In this document: in pieces, positions 1-6,405 of the stretch
Numbering within the stretch: position 1 is the first letter of the stretch
How the letters are laid out: each line of letters starts with the position of its first letter
Assembly: GCA_009937555.1 (NCBI GenBank)
Contig: JAACFD010000115.1
Span: forward strand, 1-6,615
Reading direction: 5' to 3'
Source: Chlamydiales bacterium
GTDB lineage: Bacteria > Chlamydiota > Chlamydiia > Chlamydiales > JAACFD01
DNA: 6,615 bases
The notes under the pieces: model-generated
Databases searched by the model: none
Told to the model about the DNA's origin: nothing
The model's input: only the letters and a program-made list of their open reading frames with translations
Position numbers and translations under genes: made by a program

Positions 1-1
1 A

Positions 2-634
2 TCATTTATTTTATGTGCTCTTCCTTTTACTTTAGGAGCAGCAGAGCTAAACAACCAGGAAGGTTGGTACGCAGGTGCTTTCGGCGGCGTTGCGCTTTCA
101 GGTAATGCTAAAGCAGACATTAAAGCACTAAGCTCAACATCGTATAAGCTAAAAGAAAAAACAAGCTACGGTGGTGGTCTTGCTTTAGGATATCGTTTCA
201 ACGAAATGCGTGCTGAACTACAAGCTAGCTACCAAACAGCTGACAATGATGATATCAAAATGAATGGAGCTTCAGTTGCAGCAACAAATTTTGATGGCCA
301 TTTAAATAGCTGGAACTTCATGCTGAATGGATACTATGATTTCAACACAGAGTGGGTAGTAGAGCCATTTGTTGGTCTTGGTATTGGTATGTCAAGTGTA
401 GATACTAAACTAAAGATGACTACAGGAAGCAGACTAGTTGAAAAAACGAAAACTTCTTTATCATACCAAGGTATTGTAGGAACAAGATACCCTGTTTCAG
501 ATAATGTAGACCTATCTTTAGAATATCGTTACTTTACTGTAAGCAAATTCACAGTAAAAGATAGCATGAGCAGTGAATGGAAAATTAACTATGATAGACA
601 CCACATTCTATTAGGTCTAAATTTTGCATACTAA
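2..634 (+). CDS. Outer-membrane beta-barrel protein, 5' end cut off by the window
   Basis: The reading frame is open from base 2 to the TAA at 632-634 (210 codons visible). The ATG at 206 is internal, because the coding signal continues upstream of it. The first visible residues (SFILCALPFTLGAAELNN) look like the hydrophobic core and cleavage region of a Sec signal peptide, so only a few N-terminal codons are missing. The mature part alternates polar and hydrophobic residues, is rich in Gly and Tyr (GWYAGAFGG, YGGGLALGYRF, EPFVGLGIG, DLSLEYRYF) and ends in LLGLNFAY, with the terminal aromatic residue typical of strands recognised by the BAM machinery. The length fits small eight-stranded porin-like or OmpW/OmpA-type barrels. 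I infer a surface-exposed outer-membrane protein, but the sequence does not show its exact role. Leu codons are skewed to CTA (9 of 21). A strong terminator follows 28 nt after the stop. Confidence 0.8.
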   Translation, partial: SFILCALPFTLGAAELNNQEGWYAGAFGGVALSGNAKADIKALSSTSYKLKEKTSYGGGLALGYRFNEMRAELQASYQTADNDDIKMNGASVAATNFDGHLNSWNFMLNGYYDFNTEWVVEPFVGLGIGMSSVDTKLKMTTGSRLVEKTKTSLSYQGIVGTRYPVSDNVDLSLEYRYFTVSKFTVKDSMSSEWKINYDRHHILLGLNFAY

Positions 635-662
635 GTAATTCTTACTAATGAAAGTAATTTCT

Positions 663-699
663 AAAGCACCTCGGCTTCTGCTAGAGGTGCTTTTTTTTT
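663..699 (+). terminator. Intrinsic terminator of the beta-barrel gene
   Basis: A ten-base-pair stem (AAAGCACCTC at 663-672 with GAGGTGCTTT at 684-693) encloses an 11-nt loop. A run of nine T at 691-699 follows, partly within the stem. It starts 28 nt after the stop codon at 634. This is a textbook rho-independent terminator for the plus-strand gene. In the opposite direction there is no comparable U tract. Confidence 0.92.
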
Positions 700-737
700 G
701 CTTGTAGGTTGGGCACTATTTATAAAAAAGTAGAGAT

Positions 738-781
738 AAAAAAAAACGGAGACTTCTACATATGTAGAGAAATCTCCGTTT
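738..781 (-). terminator. Intrinsic terminator of tRNA-Leu, with a nested palindrome
   Basis: Read on the minus strand, AAACGGAGA (781-773) pairs perfectly with TCTCCGTTT (752-744), and a run of nine T (746-738) overlaps and follows the stem. Inside the stem is a second perfect 14-bp palindrome, TCTACATATGTAGA (755-768), that can form a five-pair helix with an ATAT loop stacked above an uneven internal loop. The stem begins only 3 nt past the tRNA 3' end, so the precursor trailer is very short before the hairpin. Orientation is set by the T run, which exists only on the minus strand. Confidence 0.9.
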
Positions 782-784
782 GTA

Positions 785-866
785 TGCCCAGAACAGGAAT
801 CGAACCTGCACACCTTGCGGCACTAGATCCTAAATCTAGCGTGTCTACCAATTCCACCATCTGGGC
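785..866 (-). tRNA. tRNA-Leu, anticodon UAG
   Basis: On the minus strand the acceptor stem GCCCAGA (866-860) pairs fully with TCTGGGC (792-786), and the discriminator base is A (785). The T arm carries GGTTCGATTCC. The anticodon arm is CTAGA-TTTAGGA-TCTAG, placing TAG at the anticodon positions. The long variable arm (TGCCGCAAGGTGTGC region) is that of a class II leucine tRNA, and the D arm contains TGGTAGAC. The molecule is 82 nt. CCA is not encoded: the bases after the discriminator read TAC, so CCA must be added by nucleotidyltransferase. It decodes CUA and probably other CUN codons. It converges on the beta-barrel gene and diverges from the arginine operon. Confidence 0.95.
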
Positions 867-881
867 GAATAAATGAAATAA

Positions 882-911
882 AATTTAATCACCTTTTCTA
901 ATTTAAGTCAA
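882..911 (-). promoter_or_regulatory. Probable sigma70-type promoter of tRNA-Leu
   Basis: On the minus strand TTGACT (911-906; five of six to consensus) is followed after 18 nt by TAAATT (887-882; four of six). Shifting the -10 by one base to TTAAAT gives a 17-nt spacer. The -10 ends 15 nt before the mature tRNA 5' end, which leaves a leader of about 8 nt, as expected for a single tRNA gene. The assignment rests on motif match and position only. Confidence 0.6.
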
Positions 912-1106
912 GAGAAGCTCATCAGTTATCAAATAAAAATACATTTTCTTTATTTGAGACTTGCTAATTTTACTGGTTGACTTTGCGTCTGAAAGAAAAA
1001 GAAGAGTGCTATTTTAACCACACACCTCTAGATAGACCACCTTACCCATTGATTACAAGATCTTTAAATACCTTAGGGAGCATTTTACCCATATCAACAA
1101 AACTAG
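912..1106. other. Intergenic stretch with no recognised gene
   Basis: Between the tRNA promoter and the likely operon promoter I find no convincing open reading frame, tRNA, riboswitch or known small RNA. The stretch contains a 9-bp inverted repeat (929-957) and a TTGACT at 977-982 that has no suitable -10 at 16-19 nt. It is AT-rich and may hold binding sites for a regulator of the arginine operon, but I could not identify a clear ArgR-type operator. Confidence 0.5.
929..957. repeat. AT-rich 9-bp inverted repeat
   Basis: TCAAATAAA (929-937) and TTTATTTGA (949-957) are exact reverse complements separated by 11 nt. There is little GC in the stem and no adjoining T run, so it is not an intrinsic terminator. 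It lies between the divergent tRNA promoter and the operon leader and could be a regulator site or simply a chance feature of AT-rich DNA. Confidence 0.4.
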
Positions 1107-1136
1107 TTGCAGTAAAGAAATTTTTTCAACTATAAG
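1107..1136 (+). promoter_or_regulatory. Possible promoter of the arginine-catabolism operon
   Basis: TATAAG (1131-1136, five of six to the -10 consensus) lies 18 nt after TTGCAG (1107-1112), a weak -35 matching only the TTG. Transcription would start near 1143, giving a leader of about 20 nt that contains the GAGGA Shine-Dalgarno at 1151-1155, nine bases before the astC-like ATG. A second -10-like TATAAA at 1137-1142 overlaps this area. A weak -35 would suit an activator- or nitrogen-regulated promoter, but that is inference. I see no clear sigma54 (GG-N10-GC) element. Confidence 0.35.
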
Positions 1137-1164
1137 TATAAAAAAAATAAGAGGACATAACGTT

Positions 1165-2529
1165 ATGAAGAAAACTTTTGCTGAGCTACTAAAACAAGAC
1201 CCGCGTATCGCCGAAGCTAAACAACTTATCATGTCTGCTGTAGAAGAGCAGCAGGCCAGTCTAGCTATATCTAAAGCTGATGATAAAAGCCTAATAGATA
1301 AGTTTGATAAACAGCTTGAAGATTTTGCTCAACTAAGAGGTGCAAGCCTATGGTACCCATACCTTGGTTCAGGCTTTGGTAAAGGCTCAATGGTAGAACT
1401 TACAGATGGTAGCGTAAAGTACGATTTTATTAATGGAATAGGCGTCCATGTTGGTCATGGAATACCAGGACTAATTGAAGCATCTCTAGATGCCTCAATA
1501 GAAGATACCGTAATGCAAGGCCATCTACAGCAAACTGAAGCAAGCTTAGAGCTTTCAGAAATGTTTATTCAAGCCTCAACTCTTGATCATTGTCTATTGA
1601 CAACTTCTGGTGCAATGGCCTGTGAAAATGCAATTAAGATTGCCTTGCAAAAGCAGTTTCCAAAAACTCGTATCCTTGCTTTCGAAAATTGTTTTATGGG
1701 AAGAACTTTAGGGTTAGCGCAAGTATCTGATAAACCTCACTTAAGAGAAGGTTTACCCCTTAACTTATCTATTGATTACCTACCTTTTTACGATCATAAG
1801 CACCCTGAGGAAAGCTTGAAAAAGACTCTTCAAGCAGCTGAAAAAGTTATCAAAAGATACCCTGATAGTCATGCTCTTATGTGCATGGAACTAGTTCAAG
1901 GGGAGGGAGGCTTTTACCCAGGAGACACTCAGTATTTCAAGAAGCTCATCCAGTTTCTAAAGTCTCATAATATCCTTGTTCTTGTTGATGAAGTTCAAAC
2001 TTTCGGAAGATTCCCAGAGCTTCTTGCTAGTAAGTATTTCGATATCATTGATGAAATTGATATTCTAACTATTGGTAAAATTACACAGGTATGTGCCACT
2101 TTATTTAGAAAGTACCTCAGCCCAAGACCAGGCTTAATTAGCCAAACATTTACAGGATCTACCTCTTCTATTTACGCAGCTAAATATATCTTAAAAACAT
2201 TAATGAGCAATGAGTACTCAGGAAAAGACGGAAAAATACAAAATATTAGCAACTATTTTAGAGAAAAGCTTGAGAAGTTCTCAAAAGATCACCCTGATCT
2301 TATACAAGGCCCCTTTGGTGTAGGGACTTTAATTGCATTCACTCCACTAAATGGCGTAATGAGTGACACTGTTAAAATACTAAGAGAGTTATTTGCTGAA
2401 GGATTAATTGCTTTTCTTTGTGGTTCTAACCCTGCTAGAATTCGCTTTCTACCCCCTATTATAGGTATTGAAAAAGAGGATATTGATGCAAGTTGCGAGA
2501 TACTCTTTGATGTATTAAAAAAGCAGTAA
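1165..2529 (+). CDS. Class III PLP aminotransferase in the astC position (probable succinylornithine aminotransferase, LAT-like active site)
   Basis: This is a fold-type I, class III (ornithine/acetylornithine/GABA family) aminotransferase of 454 residues. In this operon it would transfer the delta-amino group of N-succinylornithine to 2-oxoglutarate, giving succinylglutamate semialdehyde and glutamate. Visible elements are the phosphate-binding TTSGAMACEN (146-155), the GRT motif (179-181, with Met instead of the usual His before it), ELVQGEGG (242-249), DEVQT (275-279, Asp275 facing the PLP ring nitrogen), the candidate Schiff-base lysine K305 in GKITQVC, TFTGS (328-332) and the substrate-carboxylate arginine R427 in IRFLPP. 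GK-x-TQVC and GA-x-A-x-ENA-x-K resemble lysine 6-aminotransferase and differ from AstC's AKALGGGFPVGA. An N-terminal helical extension of about 50 residues makes it longer than E. coli AstC (about 406). The start is supported by GAGGA nine bases upstream. Family assignment is firm; the substrate is inferred from the neighbours. Confidence 0.82.
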   Translation: MKKTFAELLKQDPRIAEAKQLIMSAVEEQQASLAISKADDKSLIDKFDKQLEDFAQLRGASLWYPYLGSGFGKGSMVELTDGSVKYDFINGIGVHVGHGIPGLIEASLDASIEDTVMQGHLQQTEASLELSEMFIQASTLDHCLLTTSGAMACENAIKIALQKQFPKTRILAFENCFMGRTLGLAQVSDKPHLREGLPLNLSIDYLPFYDHKHPEESLKKTLQAAEKVIKRYPDSHALMCMELVQGEGGFYPGDTQYFKKLIQFLKSHNILVLVDEVQTFGRFPELLASKYFDIIDEIDILTIGKITQVCATLFRKYLSPRPGLISQTFTGSTSSIYAAKYILKTLMSNEYSGKDGKIQNISNYFREKLEKFSKDHPDLIQGPFGVGTLIAFTPLNGVMSDTVKILRELFAEGLIAFLCGSNPARIRFLPPIIGIEKEDIDASCEILFDVLKKQ

Positions 2530-2533
2530 AAGT

Positions 2534-3637
2534 ATGTTTGTATTAAGACCTGCTACTAAAAAAGATCTCCCCGAAGTTTACAAACTTGCTAAGAGTGCCA
2601 CAACAGGTATTACTACTCTGCCTCCAGATAAAAAAATATTAACAGAAAAGCTAATCAAAACAGATAAGGCTTTTAGTAAACGAGCGCAAAAACCTTCTGA
2701 TGAGCTTTATTTTTTTGTTTTAGAGGATTGTCTAAATAAGTGTATTGCTGGCTGCAGCGCTATTTTGGCATCATTAGGAGGCCACTACCCTTTTTACTCA
2801 TACCGCCTGTACTTTGAGCAGTTGGAGTCAAAGCAACTTAACATTCAAAAAACTATTCCCCTATTGAAGCTAAAAAAAATTTACTCTGGACCTAGTGAAA
2901 TCTGCTCATTGATGTTAAGCAGTAGCTACAGAAAAGGTGGTTTGGGAAGACTTTTATCATCTGGTCGATTTCTATTCATGGCCAATTATCCCACACGATT
3001 TAAGAAAAGAGTTATTGCTGAGATGAGAGGGTTTAGCGATGAAAATATTATTTCTCCATTTTGGGAATATATGGGCCGCCCATTTTATGAAATAGACTTT
3101 CAACAGGCCGATATCCTATCCTCATTTCAGCCCGACTTTATAGAGAGCTTAATCCCAAGACATCCTATCTACTTAAACCTACTACCCAAAAAAGCGATGA
3201 AATATATTGCAAAACCGCACCCCAACACATTACCAGCTTTAAAGATGTTAACTAAAGAGGGTTTTGATTTTGATTATGAGGTAGATATTTTTGATGCTGG
3301 CCCTCAAATATCAGCTTCAGTTACTTCAATACAATCCGTTAAAAACAGTAAGATAAAAAAGGCTCATGTAACTAAGGAGCCTCTTGATAAGGCAGACTTA
3401 TTTCTAATAGCCAATGTACCTCAACAAGCTAAAAACTTCCGCTGCACTAGTGCCAAAGCTATACGCTCAGAAGACAATAAAAAACTTTATTTAGAAGCTG
3501 AAACATTAAAAGCACTTAAAATTAAAATTGGAGATAGCATCAGGTATACTCCACTACATAAACCTAAAAAGGACAGTTTATGGAAAAAAGCTTATTCATC
3601 AATGGTCAATGGTCAATGGGTGAAGGAGAAACTCTAA
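2534..3637 (+). CDS. astA: Arginine N-succinyltransferase (AstA)
   Basis: It catalyses the first AST-pathway step: L-arginine plus succinyl-CoA gives N2-succinylarginine and CoA, in the cytoplasm. The protein can be aligned with E. coli AstA from end to end. Landmarks are the N-terminal FVLRPATKKDLPE (GNAT-like first strand), TTLPPD (27-32), FFVLED (60-65), the succinyl-CoA region SEICSLML (121-128), RKGGLGRLLS (133-142), AEMRG (162-166), SPFWEYMG (174-181), HPIY (210-213) and KPHPNT with H229, which matches the annotated proton-donor histidine of the family. It follows the aminotransferase stop by 4 nt with no clear Shine-Dalgarno, so translational coupling is likely. At 367 residues it is about 20 longer than E. 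coli AstA (344). The excess is a Lys-rich C-terminal tail, and its last 58 nt overlap astD in another frame. Recognition is confident; the tail's role is unknown. Confidence 0.95.
   Translation: MFVLRPATKKDLPEVYKLAKSATTGITTLPPDKKILTEKLIKTDKAFSKRAQKPSDELYFFVLEDCLNKCIAGCSAILASLGGHYPFYSYRLYFEQLESKQLNIQKTIPLLKLKKIYSGPSEICSLMLSSSYRKGGLGRLLSSGRFLFMANYPTRFKKRVIAEMRGFSDENIISPFWEYMGRPFYEIDFQQADILSSFQPDFIESLIPRHPIYLNLLPKKAMKYIAKPHPNTLPALKMLTKEGFDFDYEVDIFDAGPQISASVTSIQSVKNSKIKKAHVTKEPLDKADLFLIANVPQQAKNFRCTSAKAIRSEDNKKLYLEAETLKALKIKIGDSIRYTPLHKPKKDSLWKKAYSSMVNGQWVKEKL
3569..3573 (+). promoter_or_regulatory. Ribosome binding site inside astA that sets the astD start
   Basis: AAGGA lies 6 nt upstream of the ATG at 3580 and within the astA coding sequence. 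It supports starting astD at 3580 rather than at the in-frame ATG at 3616. The upstream start also keeps the N-terminal FINGQW, which corresponds to WINGDW of E. coli AstD. Confidence 0.75.
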
Positions 3638-5043
3638 GCTCATACTCACCCTTTAATCAGGAAGTGGTATGGGAGAAAAAAACCTGTTCAACAAAGCAGC
3701 TTTCAGAAACTCTAGACTCCTCAACAGATGCCTTTAGAAAATGGTCTGAAACAGATTCCTCAAAACGACTTAACTATATCAAAAACTTTGAGAGCTTGCT
3801 AAAAGAAAATGCTGAAAGTATTGCAAAAACTATCTCTATTGAAACAGGTAAATTACTTTACGAATCAAAACAAGAAGTAGCTGCTTCTATAGCCAAAATA
3901 GCTATTTCCATTGAAGCTTATGAAGAGCGAACCCCTAAAAAATCATGGTCTCTTCAGCAAAATCAGTTTCATTTAGTTCACAAACCTCATGGGGTTATTG
4001 CTGTTTACGCCCCTTTTAACTTTCCTTTTCACTTACCTAATGGTCATATTGTACCCGCTCTTTTAGCAGGTAACTGTGTAATTCTAAAACCTAGTGAGCA
4101 TACTCCAATGGTCGCTGAGGCCATGATAGAACTATGGGAAAAGGCTGGTTTACCAAAGGGAGTTATCTCACTTCTTCAGGGAACGAAGGAATTAGCCGTT
4201 AACTTAGCGGCATCAAATGATATAAATGGCCTTTTTTTTACAGGTTCTGTTGAAACAGGACTGGTGTTATCTAAGCAATTTGGAGCTACTCCTGAAAGAA
4301 TTTTAGCCTTAGAACTTGGTGGAAATAATCCGCTAATTTATTCCAGTTCTTCTGATATTAAAGCTGCTATTTATACAACCCTATGCTCTGCTTTTATCAG
4401 TTCAGGTCAACGCTGCACCTGTGCTAGACGACTAATTATTGTAAACTCGAGCACTAGCAGTGAATTTCTAAATGGGCTCTTGCAAGCCAGTAAATCTCTT
4501 AAAATATCTTCATCATTTGATGATAATTCTGCTTTCATGGGACCTGTAGTAAGTAAACAAAGTGCTTCTCAGGTTATGAAATGGCAACAAAGACTTATTG
4601 ATCTCGGAGCTAAACCTCTTCTTGAAGCAAAAGTTGATAGTGAAAACCCTTGTCTAGTTAGCTGCGGGATTATAGATACTAGCGATATTGACGCTCCTGA
4701 TGAAGAGTGCTTTGGCCCTATTTTACAAGTTAAAAGGGTAAACACCTTCTCTGAAGCCCTAGAGGAAGCAAAAAAGACTAGGTATGGATTAGCTGGTGGA
4801 ATAATAACAGAAAATGATGAAGAATTTTTAGAACTAAGGCAAAAATTAAAGGCTGGTATTATAAACAAGAATACTCCAACAACTGGTGCAAGCTCAAAAG
4901 CCCCATTTGGAGGCGTTGGTGTAAGTGGAAACCATCGTCCTTCAGCATATTATGCTGCTGACTATTGTGCCTACCCATGCGTGTCGTCTGAATCTACGCA
5001 TTTAACTTTACCTGAAACTACTCTACCTGGCATCAGCTTATGA
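3580..5043 (+). CDS. astD: N-succinylglutamate 5-semialdehyde dehydrogenase (AstD)
   Basis: An NAD-dependent aldehyde dehydrogenase superfamily enzyme that oxidises succinylglutamate semialdehyde to N-succinylglutamate, the fourth AST step. It aligns with E. coli AstD over its whole 487 residues (E. coli about 492). Visible elements are FINGQW (6-11), the AstD-typical KIAISIEAYEERT (106-118), YAPFNFP with oxyanion-hole N147, HLPNGHIVPALLAGN (151-165), KPSEHTP (170-176), FTGSVETG (220-227), the general-base E245 in LELGGNNP, the catalytic C279 in GQRCTCARR, E376 in ECFGP and the AstD signature GNHRPSAYYAADYCAYP (450-466). The C-terminal LTLPET..PGISL also matches the family. It overlaps astA by 58 nt and astB by 4 nt (ATGA). 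All catalytic residues are present. The assignment as AstD rather than a generic aldehyde dehydrogenase is strong because of the C-terminal signature and the operon. Confidence 0.96.
   Translation: MEKSLFINGQWSMGEGETLSSYSPFNQEVVWEKKTCSTKQLSETLDSSTDAFRKWSETDSSKRLNYIKNFESLLKENAESIAKTISIETGKLLYESKQEVAASIAKIAISIEAYEERTPKKSWSLQQNQFHLVHKPHGVIAVYAPFNFPFHLPNGHIVPALLAGNCVILKPSEHTPMVAEAMIELWEKAGLPKGVISLLQGTKELAVNLAASNDINGLFFTGSVETGLVLSKQFGATPERILALELGGNNPLIYSSSSDIKAAIYTTLCSAFISSGQRCTCARRLIIVNSSTSSEFLNGLLQASKSLKISSSFDDNSAFMGPVVSKQSASQVMKWQQRLIDLGAKPLLEAKVDSENPCLVSCGIIDTSDIDAPDEECFGPILQVKRVNTFSEALEEAKKTRYGLAGGIITENDEEFLELRQKLKAGIINKNTPTTGASSKAPFGGVGVSGNHRPSAYYAADYCAYPCVSSESTHLTLPETTLPGISL
3599..3619 (+). 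repeat. Three tandem copies of TCAATGG within the astA/astD overlap
   Basis: The 7-bp unit TCAATGG occurs three times without gaps at 3599-3605, 3606-3612 and 3613-3619. Because 7 is not a multiple of 3, the array reads Asn-Gly-Gln-Trp in the astD frame (residues 8-11, bases 3601-3612) and again in the astA frame (residues 359-362, bases 3608-3619). Each copy also places an ATG in a different frame. Gain or loss of one unit would shift both genes. Confidence 0.9.
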
Positions 5044-6398
5044 TAAGTGATGAACACTATGATGAAGTTAACTTTGATGGCTTGGTAGGCCCTTCTCATA
5101 ACTATGCTGGACTTTCATTTGGAAACCTTGCCTCACAAAAGAACAAACTAAGTCTTTCAAGCCCTAGAAAAGCTGCTCTAGAAGGACTCGAAAAAATGTA
5201 TCGACTGTATAAAATGGGACTTAAACAAGCTTTTCTACCTCCCCACCCTAGGCCTTACCTACCACTAGCACGCTCTCTTTCTTATAAAGGGTCACTACAC
5301 TCCACTATCGAAAACATACAAAGTAAAGATCCTGTATTACTAAATAACTTATATTCAGCTTCAAGTATGTGGACAGCAAATGCCGCAACATGCACCCCTT
5401 CTTTAGATAGCACAGATGGAAAAGTGCACTTTACTATCGCTAATTTAAGTTCTAACCTACATAGGTCTATAGAGGCCAACTTCTCTTACCATGTTTTTAA
5501 ACATGTTTTTAATAATAGCAACTTATTCTGTATACACTCCCCTCTTGAGTCACCTTTATTTTTTAGTGATGAAGGAGCTGCTAACCATACAAGATTGTGT
5601 GCTTCACATGGTAAAAAAGGATTAGAGTTATTTCACTTTGGCCACTATAGCTACCAAAAAAGAGCTTCAAAACCCAACAAATACCCTTCTAGACAAAGCT
5701 ATGAATCTTGTTATTATATTTCTCAAAAGCATCAAGTCTCTCCTGATCTTTGCCTGTTCATCAAACAAAATTCAGAGGCTATTGATAGCGGTGTTTTTCA
5801 TAATGATGTCATCTCTGTTGGGAATGAGAACTTTTTATTATACCATGAGATGGCCTTTGAAGACTCTGCTAATATAGTCAATAAAATACAAAAAACCTGT
5901 GAAGACCACCTTCATTTTTCCCCTTATTTACACTGTGTAAAGCAAAGTGATATTACTATAGAAGAAGTAGTTAAAACTTACCTTTTCAACTCACAAATTT
6001 TGCGTCTTCCAGATGAGAGCATGATGCTTTTATGTCCCTCTGAGTGTGAAGAAAGTGAAATAGTTTCAAAGTATATTAAGCAGCTAATTGAATCGGAAAA
6101 TCCTATACAGTCTTCTTCTTATTTTAACCTTCGTGAAAGTATGTCAAATGGAGGTGGACCAGCATGCTTAAGGCTTCGTGTACTATTAAATGAAAAAGAA
6201 CAATCAAGCCTTCCTAGAGGAATACTAATCAATGAAACTTCTTATGAAAAGCTAAAGAAGCTAATTAACAAGCATTACAGACAAGAGCTACATAGCAGTG
6301 ACTTAAAAGACCCTTATTTTGCTAGTGAGTGCCTAGAGACTTTAGATGAGATAGCAAAACTTATAGAGATACCAGAACTTTATACCCCTTATCTATAG
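5040..6398 (+). CDS. astB: N-succinylarginine dihydrolase (AstB)
   Basis: It hydrolyses N2-succinylarginine to N2-succinylornithine, two ammonia and CO2, the second AST step. It belongs to the amidinotransferase/pentein fold. The 452 residues match E. coli AstB (447) along the whole length: VNFDGLVGPSHNYAGLSFGN (10-29), PPHPRP (67-72), MWTANAAT (110-117), DGKVHFTIANL (126-136), the GDEGAANH-type motif here SDEGAANH (176-183), YPSRQ (215-219), GVFHNDVI (251-258), TYLFNSQ (313-319) and LRESMSNGGGPACLRLRV (364-381). The catalytic triad described for E. coli AstB (Glu174, His248, Cys365) corresponds to E178, H254 and C376, all present. It starts within the astD stop as ATGA, indicating coupled translation, and has no strong Shine-Dalgarno of its own. 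Residues 151-158 read HVFKHVFN from a 12-bp tandem repeat, without a length change relative to E. coli. Confidence 0.96.
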   Translation: MISDEHYDEVNFDGLVGPSHNYAGLSFGNLASQKNKLSLSSPRKAALEGLEKMYRLYKMGLKQAFLPPHPRPYLPLARSLSYKGSLHSTIENIQSKDPVLLNNLYSASSMWTANAATCTPSLDSTDGKVHFTIANLSSNLHRSIEANFSYHVFKHVFNNSNLFCIHSPLESPLFFSDEGAANHTRLCASHGKKGLELFHFGHYSYQKRASKPNKYPSRQSYESCYYISQKHQVSPDLCLFIKQNSEAIDSGVFHNDVISVGNENFLLYHEMAFEDSANIVNKIQKTCEDHLHFSPYLHCVKQSDITIEEVVKTYLFNSQILRLPDESMMLLCPSECEESEIVSKYIKQLIESENPIQSSSYFNLRESMSNGGGPACLRLRVLLNEKEQSSLPRGILINETSYEKLKKLINKHYRQELHSSDLKDPYFASECLETLDEIAKLIEIPELYTPYL

Positions 6399-6405
6399 GT
6401 TGTTT

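Noticed and set aside
206..634. Treating the ATG at 206 as the start of the beta-barrel gene
   Set aside because: The same frame is open to base 2 and encodes a signal-peptide-like segment and a Gly/Tyr-rich barrel strand upstream, so 206 is an internal Met.
977..1005. TTGACT at 977-982 as the -35 of an astC promoter
   Set aside because: No acceptable -10 hexamer lies 16-19 nt downstream; the nearest AT-rich hexamer (1010-1015) is 27 nt away.
1106..1130. Possible ArgR-type operator (GTTG...CAAC imperfect dyad)
   Set aside because: Only the outer four bases on each side are symmetric and the centre does not fit the ArgR box pattern, so there is not enough to call an operator.
4569..4868. Minus-strand open frame of 99 codons
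   Set aside because: It lies wholly inside astD, whose sequence matches its family throughout. The translation has no recognisable motif and no Shine-Dalgarno was evident.
3616..5043. Alternative astD start at ATG 3616
   Set aside because: It would remove the conserved ING-x-W N-terminus and lacks the AAGGA found before ATG 3580.
5282..5479. Minus-strand open frame of 65 codons
   Set aside because: Antisense shadow of a well-conserved part of astB, with no independent support.
5638..5877. Plus-strand open frame of 79 codons with a hydrophobic stretch
   Set aside because: It is out of frame inside astB, over the segment carrying YPSRQ and the catalytic His motif. The hydrophobicity is a by-product of T-rich codons read in another frame.
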